64,000 nucleotides of DNA from Polyangiaceae bacterium (GTDB lineage: Bacteria > Myxococcota_A > Polyangia > Polyangiales > Polyangiaceae): assembly GCA_013361525.1 (NCBI GenBank), contig JABFXY010000025.1, positions 124,001-188,000 on the forward strand. Direction: 5' to 3'. The notes below the pieces were generated by a model that had not been told where the DNA came from, made no database searches, and saw only the letters and a program-made list of their open reading frames with translations. Below are positions 15,446 to 24,449 of this stretch, piece by piece (position 1 is the stretch's first letter; each line of letters begins with the position of its first letter). A program made the position numbers and the translations under genes.

Positions 15446-18002
15446 GTCGCACGCGCAAATAGCGATCTAGGTATGGCGCCGTTCGACTTCCGTCGTGCGC
15501 CGCGACGACCTCCGGCGGGCCTGCGACGACGACAGTCCCTCCTTCGTCGCCCGCGCCGGGGCCCAAATCGATGACCCAATCGCTCGCTGCGACGACTCGC
15601 ATCTCGTGCTCGACCACGACGACCGTATTGCCGGCATCGACGAGCCTCTCCAGCTGGCGAAGAAGCTTTTCGACGTCGTGGGGGTGCAAGGCGGTCGTCG
15701 GCTCGTCGAGGACGTAGAGGGTATTGCCGCGTTGCGTGCGCTGAAGCTCCGTCGCGAGCTTGATGCGCTGTGCCTCGCCGCCCGAGAGCTCGGTCGCAGG
15801 TTGTCCGAGCCTCAGATAACCGAGGCCGACGGCGCGCAGGACTTCGAGCGGCCTGCAAATCGAAGGTTGGTCCTGGAAGAACTGGAAAGCAGCGTCCACC
15901 GTCATGCCGAGGACGTCGGCAATGGTCTTTTCCTGATAACGGATCTCGAGCGTCTTCGGATCGTAGCGCGAGCCTTTGCACGTCGGGCAAGGCGTGTACA
16001 CGCTCGGCAGAAAGAGGAGCTCGACCATGACGAAGCCCTCTCCTTCACATGTTGCGCATCGGCCTTTGGGCAAGTTGAATGAAAAGCGGCTCGCGTCGTA
16101 CCTCCGCGATTTGGCCGACTTCGTCGCCGCGAAGAGCTTGCGTACCGCGTCGAACAACCCCGTATACGTCGCGAGGTTGGAGCGGGGCGTGCGGCCGATC
16201 GGCTTCTGATCGACGCGCACGAGCCGTTTCACCGACTCGATGCCTTTCGTGATTCTGCCCGCTGCCGCTTCCATCGGCGACCGCTCGAGCTCGTCGACTT
16301 CTTCCTCGTCGACGGGGACTTCTTGGCCCAGCGCGCTCGAGACGAGCTCGACCAACGCTTGGGTGACGAGCGTCGATTTTCCCGAACCCGAAACGCCGGT
16401 GACGCTCGTGAGCACGCCCAGGGGAATGTCGATATTCACGCCCCGGAGATTGTTGCGAACGATACCTTCGAGCCGGAGCACCCCGTGCCGTTTGCGGGCG
16501 ACGCGAACCGGCGCCGTGCCCTCATCGAAGAGATAGGCGCGTGTTCGCGAGCGTTCGATGCCCTCGAGGCCTTCGGGCCGCCCGCTGTAGAGGACCTCCC
16601 CGCCGTTCGAGCCCGCGTCGGGCCCGACGTCCACGATCCAATCCGCGTGTCGAATGACATCGAGATCGTGTTCGACGACGAACAGGGAATTGCCGGCATC
16701 TTTCAGCGTGGCGAGCGTGGCGAGCAAGGCCTCCGTATCGGCGGGGTGAAGCCCGGCGGACGGCTCGTCGAGGACGTAGACGACACCGAACAAGTTCGAC
16801 CGAACCTGCGTCGCGAGGCGCAGTCGCTGCAGCTCACCCGGGGAAAGTGTGGGCGTGGAACGATCGAGGGAAAGGTATCCGAGGCCGAGGTCCAGAATCA
16901 CCGACAAGCGCGAGCCGATATCTTCGGCAATTCGTTGTGTGACGACGCTCTTCTCCGGATGTTCGGCGCGCAGCGCGGCGAGCTCCGGTGCGACGCCGAC
17001 GGCATACGGGTGCAATAGCGCCGAGAGCTTGCCCATCGGCAGCGCCGCAGCAGCAGCGATGTCCAATCCGGCGAACGTCACCGAGAGGGCTCCCCGCTTG
17101 AGGCGTTTGCCGTCGCAGACCGGGCACGCGGTGCTGATCATGTATCGCGAGACGCGGCGCTTGATGGCTGCGCTCTCGGTGGTGGCGAACGCGTGCATGA
17201 CGTAGCGCTTCGCGCTGCTGAACGTGCCTTGGTAACTCGGCTCTTCCTTTCGCCGGAGGGCGCGCCGCACCTCGTCGCGGTCGAAACCCGCATAGACGGG
17301 CACCTGGGGCTGTTCCTCTGTGAAAAGGATCCAACTTCGATCCTTCTTCGAGAGCTCACGCCAGGGTTTGTCGACGTCGTACCCGAGGGTCGTAAGGATG
17401 TCGCGCAGGCTCTGGCCGTGCCATGCCGGCGGCCACGCGGCGATCGCTCGCTCCCGTATCGTCTTCGTGTCGTCCGGAACCATCGAGCGCTCGGTGACGT
17501 CGTAGATACGACCCAGACCGTGACACCGTTCACACGCGCCGGCGGGTGTATTCGGTGAGAACGCTTCGGCCTCGAGGTGCTCCTGTTTTGCAGGGTAGAG
17601 ACCGGCACGCGAATACAACATCCGAAGCAGGTTCGAGAGCGTCGTGACGCTGCCGACGGACGAGCGGGTCGTCGGAGCTCCCCTTTGCTGTTGAAGCGCG
17701 ACCGCCGGCGGAAGCCCTTCGATCCCGTCGACGTCCGGGATGGCCATCTGCTGAAACAGCCGGCGCGCATACGGCGCGACAGACTCGAGGTAACGGCGCT
17801 GCGCCTCTGCGTAGAGCGTACCGAAAGCCAGCGACGATTTGCCCGAGCCCGAGATCCCCGTGAAGACGACGAGCGCGTCCCGTGGCAGGTCGACGCGCAC
17901 GTCCTTCAGGTTGTGCTCGCGCGCCCCACGCACACGGACGAACGCGTCGCGCCCGCGTTCACCTGCATCTGTCCGTGAGGCGCTGCTCGTTCGATTCGTC
18001 AT
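15408..18002 (-). CDS. uvrA: UvrA-type excision ABC ATPase, class II (UvrB-binding domain missing)
   Basis: The protein has 864 residues, shorter than typical UvrA (about 940). It has two ABC ATPase halves with Walker A 'GISGSGKSS' (49-57) and 'GVSGSGKST', and signatures 'LSPGELQRLRLA' and 'LSGGEAQRIKLA'. Zinc-binding cysteine pairs are seen at 'GACERCHGLG', 'CPVCDGKRL', 'CATCEGEG' and 'CPTCKGSRY'. After 'VTTLSNLLRMLYSRAG' the sequence runs almost directly into 'FSPNTPAGACERC', so the roughly 100-residue UvrB-interaction region of canonical UvrA is absent. Such UvrA2-type proteins bind damaged or drug-modified DNA and are linked to resistance. The main uvrA is presumably elsewhere. Confidence 0.93.
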   Translation of the reverse strand: MTNRTSSASRTDAGERGRDAFVRVRGAREHNLKDVRVDLPRDALVVFTGISGSGKSSLAFGTLYAEAQRRYLESVAPYARRLFQQMAIPDVDGIEGLPPAVALQQQRGAPTTRSSVGSVTTLSNLLRMLYSRAGLYPAKQEHLEAEAFSPNTPAGACERCHGLGRIYDVTERSMVPDDTKTIRERAIAAWPPAWHGQSLRDILTTLGYDVDKPWRELSKKDRSWILFTEEQPQVPVYAGFDRDEVRRALRRKEEPSYQGTFSSAKRYVMHAFATTESAAIKRRVSRYMISTACPVCDGKRLKRGALSVTFAGLDIAAAAALPMGKLSALLHPYAVGVAPELAALRAEHPEKSVVTQRIAEDIGSRLSVILDLGLGYLSLDRSTPTLSPGELQRLRLATQVRSNLFGVVYVLDEPSAGLHPADTEALLATLATLKDAGNSLFVVEHDLDVIRHADWIVDVGPDAGSNGGEVLYSGRPEGLEGIERSRTRAYLFDEGTAPVRVARKRHGVLRLEGIVRNNLRGVNIDIPLGVLTSVTGVSGSGKSTLVTQALVELVSSALGQEVPVDEEEVDELERSPMEAAAGRITKGIESVKRLVRVDQKPIGRTPRSNLATYTGLFDAVRKLFAATKSAKSRRYDASRFSFNLPKGRCATCEGEGFVMVELLFLPSVYTPCPTCKGSRYDPKTLEIRYQEKTIADVLGMTVDAAFQFFQDQPSICRPLEVLRAVGLGYLRLGQPATELSGGEAQRIKLATELQRTQRGNTLYVLDEPTTALHPHDVEKLLRQLERLVDAGNTVVVVEHEMRVVAASDWVIDLGPGAGDEGGTVVVAGPPEVVAAHDGSRTAPYLDRYLRVRLKAETRRGRFDG

Positions 18003-18082
18003 GATCGCTGCGGACTGCCGTCCTGCTGACAGTCGGCAAATTCCGATCCAGCGTCTTTATAGCCGGACGCGATCTTCGACGA

Positions 18083-18694
18083 TCACAAGCTCGCGGCGTA
18101 GTGCTCGACGACCTTCTGAATGTCGACGCTGACGAGAACCGCGTCGCGCTCCGGCAGCGCCGCGACGACGATGGTTCCTTGTTCACCGTCCACGCTCAGC
18201 CAGGCGGGGCGCTCGATCGAGGTGTCTGCGAGCGCCGCTTGGACGTGCACGTTCTTCTTGGCGACCTTGATGAGCTGAATCGCATGCCCACGCACGACGC
18301 GGAACGATGGAATGTCTACGCGCCGGCCGGCGATTCGAATGAATCCATGTCGGATGAGCTGTCGTGCCGCGGGGATCGTCCGCGCGAACCCGGCGCGAAA
18401 GACGACGTTGTCGAGCCTCCGTTCGAGAAGCTCGAGCAGCTTGACGCCCGGCGAACCCTTCGCGCGAGTTGCCTCGCGCATGAGGTTTCGTAGCTGCCGC
18501 TCGGTGACCCCGTAGTTCATCCTGAGCTTCTGCTTCTCGATGAGGCGAAGCTTGTATTCGCTGACCTTCTTGCGCGCTTGCCCGTGTTGCCCGGGCGGGT
18601 AGGGACGGCGCTCGTTCTTCTTCCGCGTGAGGCCCGGAAGCTCCGCGCCCAACGCTCGCATGACCCGCACGCGCGGGCCTGTGTACCGGCTCAT
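18083..18694 (-). CDS. rpsD: 30S ribosomal protein S4 (zinc-free type)
   Basis: The 203-residue protein is clearly S4: 'MSRYTGPRVRVMRALG', 'YPPGQHGQARKKVSEYKLRLIEKQKLRMNYGVTERQLRNL', then an S4 RNA-binding domain 'RRLDNVVFRAGFARTIPAARQLIRHGFIRIAGRRVDIPS'. S4 binds 16S rRNA and nucleates assembly of the small subunit. The N-terminal zinc-binding cysteines of the C+ form are missing ('RVRVMRALGAELPGLTRK'). It is isolated from any ribosomal-protein operon, between uvrA and a methyltransferase gene, so it may be either the only S4 or a zinc-independent second copy. The ATG at 18694 has a GGAGAAGAG-type site. Confidence 0.97.
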   Translation of the reverse strand: MSRYTGPRVRVMRALGAELPGLTRKKNERRPYPPGQHGQARKKVSEYKLRLIEKQKLRMNYGVTERQLRNLMREATRAKGSPGVKLLELLERRLDNVVFRAGFARTIPAARQLIRHGFIRIAGRRVDIPSFRVVRGHAIQLIKVAKKNVHVQAALADTSIERPAWLSVDGEQGTIVVAALPERDAVLVSVDIQKVVEHYAASL

Positions 18695-18746
18695 TTCGTC
18701 TCTTCTCCGTAGATTGCCAAATAGAAGCTCGGAGGCCGCGCCGGCC

Positions 18747-19550
18747 TCAGGTGAACCGCAAATGGGCGATCGAAGGCACCTCGCGCCCGTCGAAGAGCCT
18801 CGACAAAGCATTGAGTCCGTCGAGCTCCCACTTCAGCGGCTCCGAATATTCGTTTTCCGAAACGAACCTCATCCGCGGGTATCGCGCCGCACACCCGTCC
18901 CCGTCGAGGAGCTCCAAGCAAGCACCACGCGAGAGCGCTCGCGAGGGCCGGAGAGGCAAGCGAGCATCGTAGTCGAGGACGAACTCGGTGCCGGCGGGCG
19001 CTTTGCGAACGAGTTGATCGAGCAAAAATGGAAATTGGTCCGCCGTACGCGAGGAGCCTTGTTGAATGAACAAGAGCGGCGCATCGACCGCCGTCGAAAT
19101 GGCGTCGAGCCACTTGCAACAAGCGAGGCTGCACGCGGACACCACGACGTGCCGCGAAGGCGTCGGCATCACGGCGCATTTCAGTCCCGCGACCGACGGC
19201 GGGTCCACGTCGATCCAATGGAGCAGTCCGTTGTCGATGCGGCAGAAGCGACTGCAGAGGCCGGGCTGGAGCGCGACTGCGATTCCCTCCGGGTGGCGTT
19301 CGAAGAAATGGCGGGCGACGCCGTCGATCGCCATCGTGGTCAGGAGGGCACACCGCAGCTTCCAATCGTCGACCGACGTCGTTTCGATTTCGAGCCTGGA
19401 CAAGAGCTCCTCGGCATCGGGGTCGCTGAACCCGAGCTCTGGAAAACACGATCTGGCGTTGGCACGCGCGAGAAGCGACGTGACGTCTTCGGTGTGAATC
19501 AACGCCGTTCGTTCGGTTCCGCGCGCTTGGACGGTCCACAACATCGTCAT
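18747..19550 (-). CDS. SAM-dependent methyltransferase of the leucine carboxyl methyltransferase (LCM/PPM) family
   Basis: The 267-residue protein has the LCM-type signature 'MAIDGVARHFFERHPEGIAVALQPGLCSRFCRIDNGLLHWIDVDPPSVAGLK', in which the Gly-rich SAM loop and the DVD/DLP acidic motif are evident. Members of this family methylate polyketides or small acids (TcmP-like) or protein C-termini. It contains several cysteines ('VVSACSLACCKW'). It is 52 bases upstream of rpsD and 66 bases downstream of the di-heme gene on the same strand, so it might be expressed from either. No biosynthetic core enzyme is nearby, so the substrate is open. Confidence 0.8.
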   Translation of the reverse strand: MTMLWTVQARGTERTALIHTEDVTSLLARANARSCFPELGFSDPDAEELLSRLEIETTSVDDWKLRCALLTTMAIDGVARHFFERHPEGIAVALQPGLCSRFCRIDNGLLHWIDVDPPSVAGLKCAVMPTPSRHVVVSACSLACCKWLDAISTAVDAPLLFIQQGSSRTADQFPFLLDQLVRKAPAGTEFVLDYDARLPLRPSRALSRGACLELLDGDGCAARYPRMRFVSENEYSEPLKWELDGLNALSRLFDGREVPSIAHLRFT

Positions 19551-19616
19551 GTCCCTGTGCTCCTGATTGGTGATGCTCGGTCGAAAATGATGGGTCGGCG
19601 TTCGTCGTTCTTGCGT

Positions 19617-21122
19617 TCAGAGGGATTCGACGAATCGCAGGAGGGCGTCGCGGTCCGCCGCGCTCGACTCGACATAGCGAGCGCGCGACGCCTCAGCTTC
19701 TCCGCCGTGCCAGAGGATCGCCTCTTCGATGCTGCGAGCCCGTCCGTCGTGGAGCAGCCTGCCGTGGCCGGAGACTTCTGCGGCGACACCGATTCCCCAT
19801 AGAGGAGGTGTCCTGAAGTCACGGCCCGACGCCGCGCCGTCCGGGCGCTCGTCCGCGAGCCCTTCACCCATGTCGTGAAGGAGCATATCGGTATAGGGGA
19901 AAATCAGCTGATCCTCGAGCTCGGGGAAACGCGCTATCGCGCCGGTGCGAAAGCTCGGCGTGTGACAGGAGGTGCATCCCGCGTCTTCGAACACCGCTTT
20001 ACCGCGCAGGACGCCGTCGTCTCGTGCGTCTGGCCGATGGGGTACTGCGACGAGATGGGAAAAGAACACGACTGCGTCCAGCTTGGGATCGTCGATGTCG
20101 AGCTCGACGCCGGCGTGCGCCCCACATTCGAGCTGCGGGGCAGGGCAGTCGTCGTTCGGACGTTGGCTGGAGGTGATCCCCATATCGAATAGAAACGCCG
20201 CTGCGGTCTGCGTCGCCAAATCGCGCTGGTTTGCCTTCCAGCCGAAACGTCCCGGCCCACCGTCGAGGTGATTGCGACGGCCGCGGATGCCGTCGCCGTC
20301 GATGTCGTCCGGGTCGGCCAGCTGCTCGATGTCTTCGTCGCCGATCGCCGCGAGCAACCCGAGCCCGATCATCGGTTGCGCGACCCGAGCCGAGAGCTTC
20401 GTGTCCTCGGCGAGCGGACCGAAAGCGAGGTCGTGCGCAGTATACTTCGGCGCTAGAAGCTCGAACTCGCTACCGTCCTCGAAGTTGCTTCGCGACGGCT
20501 CGAAATCGACGGAGAACCAGCCTTCGGGCTCGACCCCCGCGATCGCGCGATTCTGAAGCTGGTCACCGTAGCGCGCGTCTGGGCCGTATTTGCCATTAGC
20601 CGGTACCGATAGGCGCACGAGCATCGAGGTCATCGGCTGCCCCGGCAGCGGCGGCGCACCACGGCCACCCCGAAAGTGACAGCTCTGGCAGGATGTTCCG
20701 ATGTACGTCGGCCCGAGCCCATCCCGATCGGGATCTCCGCCGTTCGTCCACGCAACGTCGAAGAGTGCCAGGCCGGCCTCGAAGGTTCCGCGTCGCTCGG
20801 GCGAGAGGTTCGCGGCGGGTTGCAGGAAGCTCGACGCGTCGCGCGTCGGGGTGGTGGTGTCCCCTCCGGGCTGGTCTTCACCTTCCTCGAACGGGGCGAT
20901 ACGCGCGCCGCCTCCACCCTCGTCCGATCCCGCGACAGGCTCGCCGCCGCCGCTCGAAGCACCACCGTCTTGATGGGTACCGCCGTGGCCGCCGCCCGAC
21001 GCGACGGCGCCGCCCGAGCCTCCCGGATGTGCGGGCTCTTCCGAGCAAGCGGTAGCAACGGCGAACATCGCAAAGACGTCCACCCGCGACCTGCCGGCGC
21101 TTCGCCTGGGCGCGCGTCTCAT
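19617..21122 (-). CDS. Di-heme oxidoreductase-like lipoprotein (DUF1111 family)
   Basis: This 501-residue lipoprotein has lipobox 'AVATAC' (Cys26) and a Gly-rich spacer to about residue 75. Two c-type heme sites are visible: 'GTSCQSCHFRGG' and 'DAGCTSCHTP'. The surrounding segments ('ARYGDQLQNRAIAGVEPEG', 'VAQPMIGLGLLAAI', 'GRFGWKANQRDLATQTAAAFLFDMGI', 'LHDMGEGLADERPDG', 'DFRTPPLWGIGVA', 'LLHDGRARSIEEAILWHGGEAE') are diagnostic of the DUF1111 'thiol oxidoreductase' family. It acts in the periplasm or outer membrane as an electron carrier or oxidoreductase. The ATG overlaps the stop of the upstream RCC1 gene (ATGA), indicating translational coupling; it is the third gene of the putative Fur operon. 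Confidence 0.93.
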   Translation of the reverse strand: MRRAPRRSAGRSRVDVFAMFAVATACSEEPAHPGGSGGAVASGGGHGGTHQDGGASSGGGEPVAGSDEGGGGARIAPFEEGEDQPGGDTTTPTRDASSFLQPAANLSPERRGTFEAGLALFDVAWTNGGDPDRDGLGPTYIGTSCQSCHFRGGRGAPPLPGQPMTSMLVRLSVPANGKYGPDARYGDQLQNRAIAGVEPEGWFSVDFEPSRSNFEDGSEFELLAPKYTAHDLAFGPLAEDTKLSARVAQPMIGLGLLAAIGDEDIEQLADPDDIDGDGIRGRRNHLDGGPGRFGWKANQRDLATQTAAAFLFDMGITSSQRPNDDCPAPQLECGAHAGVELDIDDPKLDAVVFFSHLVAVPHRPDARDDGVLRGKAVFEDAGCTSCHTPSFRTGAIARFPELEDQLIFPYTDMLLHDMGEGLADERPDGAASGRDFRTPPLWGIGVAAEVSGHGRLLHDGRARSIEEAILWHGGEAEASRARYVESSAADRDALLRFVESL

Positions 21123-22609
21123 GGCAATACAACCTCGACCGGCACGCTCGATCGTTCGGGCCCTTCGGGTGGCGGTAGCAAACCGAGCTGGCCGCTCGCA
21201 TTCGATCCCCACACGTAGAAGCGTCCCATGGAATCGAGGCTCGCTCCCCCGACAGGACCGGCGGCGGCGCCGATCACGGTTCCGACGAGGCTCTGCGTCG
21301 GCTCGGTTCGCTGGCCTGTATCTCCGATACCCAGCTGCGCGAGACCGTTTTGACCCCAAACCCAGAGAAGACCGCTCCCGTCTGCGGCGAAGCTCGTGTT
21401 GGTATTGGCAAAGACGTCGACGATTGCGTTCTCGGTCGAGATCGCGACGGGTTGCGATTTCGAGGCGAGGATGCCCGAAGATCCGTCACCGAGCTGGCCG
21501 CTGGTTCCGAGGCCCCAGGCATAAAGCGCTCCGTCGTTCGCCAATGCCAACACATGACCGCGACCCGCGGCGACGCCGACGATCGGTTTGGGAGTCGGGA
21601 CGGCGCCCGGCGTCGGATGTGCCGCTGCGTCTTCATTGCCGAGCCCGAGCTCGCCGTCCTCGTTGCCGCCCCAAGCGAAAAGAACCCCGTCATCGCGAAC
21701 TGCGTAGGAAGTAGCGTTCGATGCCGCGATCGCCACGATACCGTCCAATGCCTCGACGTCGACGAAGCCGTCCACCGCCGCTGCGTCACCCGTGCCGAGC
21801 TGGCCGACGACATTCGAGCCCGTCGCGACGACCGTCCCATCCGAGCGGAGGAGCAGCGCGTGCGCGCCCCCGAGCGAAGCCGCGATGATGTCCTCACCCA
21901 CCAACCACGGCTCGGCGCTCGATATGTCCATATCGAGCGCGAGCACGTCGCCCATTTCGTCGATGGCGACGAACGTGTCGCCCCGCGCGTGAATCGACGT
22001 CAGTAGAACCGTCGGTGCGAGCGTTGATACCGACGGATCGCCCCCACCGACGGCGTGCAATTGCCCATCGAAGAGCGCCGCATGCCGGTCGAGAGAGGAC
22101 GCGACCTGGCGTCCGCCGTGGAGATCGATCGATATGCGCTCTTCCCGATTGTCGGGGGCTCGCAGGACGACGTCGCAGCTGAACGGTCCGCGAAGAAAGG
22201 GGACTTGGAGTTTTACTCGGCGCGTCCCTCGATCAGCAGACGTCAAATCGTCGACCGCCGCTTGTTCGAGAATGTCGTCGCCACGCTCCAGCATGACGAG
22301 CGACCCATCGGGCGCGACGACGTCTGCGACGATATCGAGGCGCGCGCGCTCGAACGACCAGGGCGACGCCGGTGACACGATCGTCAGAGCGAGATCCGCC
22401 GTGATGGCGCCGCCGCTGCCGCCGTCGCCCCCGCCCAGCCCAGCTCCTCCGCCGGCTGCATTCGCGCCCCCGTCGTCCATCGACGACCCGCCCTCCGCGG
22501 GTGCACCGCCACTGCCGCCGCCGCCGACAGGTGGAAGCGAAGGGTCGCTGCACCCGGCGGCGGAGGCGATGGCCGTCGCCATCACGGTGAGAGAAAATCG
22601 CAACGACAT
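21119..22609 (-). CDS. RCC1-repeat lipoprotein (second gene of the Fur-box operon)
   Basis: This 496-residue lipoprotein has lipobox 'SAAGC' (Cys20) and a long Gly/Ala linker. The middle has an immunoglobulin-like stretch, 'LTIVSPASPWSFERARLDIVADVVAPDGS'. The C-terminal half holds at least five RCC1 units, such as 'AHALLLRSDGTVVATGSNVVGQLGTG', 'GHVLALANDGALYAWGLGTSGQLGDG' and 'GASLDSMGRFYVWGSNASGQLG'. The ATG at 22609 shares one base with the stop of the upstream RCC1 gene (TGATG), and its own stop overlaps the start of the di-heme gene. It is probably a cell-surface propeller that works with its neighbours. Confidence 0.9.
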   Translation of the reverse strand: MSLRFSLTVMATAIASAAGCSDPSLPPVGGGGSGGAPAEGGSSMDDGGANAAGGGAGLGGGDGGSGGAITADLALTIVSPASPWSFERARLDIVADVVAPDGSLVMLERGDDILEQAAVDDLTSADRGTRRVKLQVPFLRGPFSCDVVLRAPDNREERISIDLHGGRQVASSLDRHAALFDGQLHAVGGGDPSVSTLAPTVLLTSIHARGDTFVAIDEMGDVLALDMDISSAEPWLVGEDIIAASLGGAHALLLRSDGTVVATGSNVVGQLGTGDAAAVDGFVDVEALDGIVAIAASNATSYAVRDDGVLFAWGGNEDGELGLGNEDAAAHPTPGAVPTPKPIVGVAAGRGHVLALANDGALYAWGLGTSGQLGDGSSGILASKSQPVAISTENAIVDVFANTNTSFAADGSGLLWVWGQNGLAQLGIGDTGQRTEPTQSLVGTVIGAAAGPVGGASLDSMGRFYVWGSNASGQLGLLPPPEGPERSSVPVEVVLP

Positions 22610-24270
22610 CACGGTAGCGTCACGAGGCCGGGCGCCGGATAGGCCCAATTGTTCAATAGATCGGCGCGGCCGAGGCTGCCGTTCGTGCTCCAACCCCAGG
22701 TGTAGACGGTGCCGGTGTTGGTGACGCCCACAGCGTGGGTCGCGCCGGGATCGATCTCTTCGACATCGGTCATGAGGAGCGGGTCGGAAGGTGCGCTTCG
22801 CTCCGTCGTGTCGTCACTGCCGATCCCGAGCTGACCATTGAAGTTCTGTCCCCACCCGACCGCTGTCCCGTCGTCGAGCACGGCAAAGCTGTAGTTGCCG
22901 TCGGCGATGAGCGCGACGACGCCATCGAGCGCGATCTCGGCGGGCGACAGCACGTCTGCGTCGACCCCGCTGGTTCCAACGCCGACCTGCCCGTTCTGAT
23001 TCAATCCCCAACCCAAGACCACCCCGTCGTCACGCAGGGCGAGGACATGATCTCTACCGGAAGCCAGCTGGACGATGCCCGACAGACCCGGGACTTGGGC
23101 GGGCGCCATGTGCGGCTCTTCGTCGGTCGTTCCTTGTCCGAGGTTCGCGTACTCGTTGCGGCCCCAAGCCCAAACCGTCCCGTCTCGACCCAGGGCGAGC
23201 GAGTGTTTCGACCCGCCGACTACCTGGATGATATCGGATAGACCCATAACGGCCGCGGGATAGCTTCGATCGTCGGTCGTGCCGTCGCCGAGCTGACCCA
23301 TCGAGTTGTCGCCGAAGGACCAGACCGTCCCATCCTCGCGCAAGACGAGGGTGTGGTCGTATCCCGACGCGACCTGCAAGACGCCCGCGAACGCGGCAAT
23401 CGGTGTCGGGGTATCGCGATTGCTCGTGTCGGGTGTGCCCGGCGCCCCGAGACCCAGGCGTCCGTCCGCGTTGTTCCCCCACCCGTAGAGGGTGCCGTCC
23501 TGCGCGAGCGCGAGGGATTGGTTCTGACGCAGCTCGATCGCCGTAATCGACGACAATCCCGGCACGACCACGGGTGTCGTACGCGATGTCGTATCGCCGG
23601 GACCGAGCCCGAGCTGTGTCAGATTGTTTCGACCCCAAACAATCACCTGCCCGTTGGCGACGACGCCGGTATGCGCGCCTCCAGCGGCCGTGCTCCGCGT
23701 GAGGCGCGCCGAAAGTGGCACCTCCGTACGATTGCCGGCCGCGTCTTCGGCGAAGACGACGAGGGTATTGTTCCCGCGCGTCGGGCGTAGGTCCAAAACC
23801 GAAGTCGACGACGGCATTCCTTGCTCGATCGGAATCTCCGTCTCGGATTGCCCATTGAGGACATATCCGAAGCGCGCGAGCTCCACGTCGTCGGAAGCAG
23901 CTGCTTCGAAGCGCATGCGCGCAGTTCGCAACAACACGCCGTCCTCGAGCCCCGTGACTGTCAGGTTCGGCGCGACCGTATCGGGAACGCTGGGGCCACC
24001 GCCCTCTCCTCCGCCGCCGGTCACGTCGCCGCCGGCGCCAGTGCCCCCTTGGTTCGTTCCACCTTCGCTCGATCCACCCTCGCCCGTTCCGCCTTCGGCC
24101 GTGCCACCCGCGCCGCCGCCGTCTTGTGCGCCGCCGCCCCCAGTGCCGCCCTCGTTCGTGCCGTCCGAGGCGCCGTCGTCACCGCACGCCGCTGACGCGA
24201 CGAGCATCGTTAGAACCGAGCCGGCGACGAAGAACCGAAACCGAAGACGAGCCGTCGAGCGTTCGAGCAT
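22609..24270 (-). CDS. RCC1-repeat lipoprotein, complete seven-unit propeller (first gene of the Fur-box operon)
   Basis: This 553-residue lipoprotein has lipobox 'VASAAC' (Cys29) and a Gly/Glu-rich spacer. An Ig-like domain follows ('DTVAPNLTVTGLEDGVLLRTARMRFEAAASDDVEL...VVFAEDAAGNRTEVP'). Seven RCC1 units come next, from 'HTGVVANGQVIVWGRNNLTQLGLG' to 'THAVGVTNTGTVYTWGWSTNGSLG', enough for a closed propeller. No strong ribosome site precedes the ATG at 24270. A Fur-like palindrome lies 16-30 bases upstream, and the gene runs into the next by a one-base TGATG overlap. Confidence 0.92.
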   Translation of the reverse strand: MLERSTARLRFRFFVAGSVLTMLVASAACGDDGASDGTNEGGTGGGGAQDGGGAGGTAEGGTGEGGSSEGGTNQGGTGAGGDVTGGGGEGGGPSVPDTVAPNLTVTGLEDGVLLRTARMRFEAAASDDVELARFGYVLNGQSETEIPIEQGMPSSTSVLDLRPTRGNNTLVVFAEDAAGNRTEVPLSARLTRSTAAGGAHTGVVANGQVIVWGRNNLTQLGLGPGDTTSRTTPVVVPGLSSITAIELRQNQSLALAQDGTLYGWGNNADGRLGLGAPGTPDTSNRDTPTPIAAFAGVLQVASGYDHTLVLREDGTVWSFGDNSMGQLGDGTTDDRSYPAAVMGLSDIIQVVGGSKHSLALGRDGTVWAWGRNEYANLGQGTTDEEPHMAPAQVPGLSGIVQLASGRDHVLALRDDGVVLGWGLNQNGQVGVGTSGVDADVLSPAEIALDGVVALIADGNYSFAVLDDGTAVGWGQNFNGQLGIGSDDTTERSAPSDPLLMTDVEEIDPGATHAVGVTNTGTVYTWGWSTNGSLGRADLLNNWAYPAPGLVTLP

Positions 24271-24278
24271 GCCCGTGG

Positions 24279-24307
24279 ACGCTAATGAAAATGATTTTCA
24301 CGATCAA
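24279..24307 (-). promoter_or_regulatory. Fur-like box within a putative promoter for the RCC1-RCC1-di-heme operon
   Basis: TGAAAATGATTTTCA (24286-24300) is a perfect 7-1-7 inverted repeat. It matches the architecture of the Fur core TGATAATnATTATCA with one symmetric change per arm, and its A+T content stands out in a G+C-rich window. Reading the minus strand, a TTGATC (-35-like) and a weak TAGCGT (-10-like) flank it with a 17-base spacer, so the box would occupy the spacer. Transcription would then begin within a few bases of the ATG, fitting the absence of a ribosome site. Iron repression is inferred. Confidence 0.6.
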
Positions 24308-24449
24308 GTTCATTTGTCGGACCGCAGGAGGCCGCGGTGGGCCCGTGCACAGGCGGCACGCTCTTGGCAGCGTCATCGAGCGTGGGATCGCGGGGCGCGG
24401 CTCGATCGATCGAGCGTGAACCATTTCGTGACAACCGAGGGCGCTGCGG

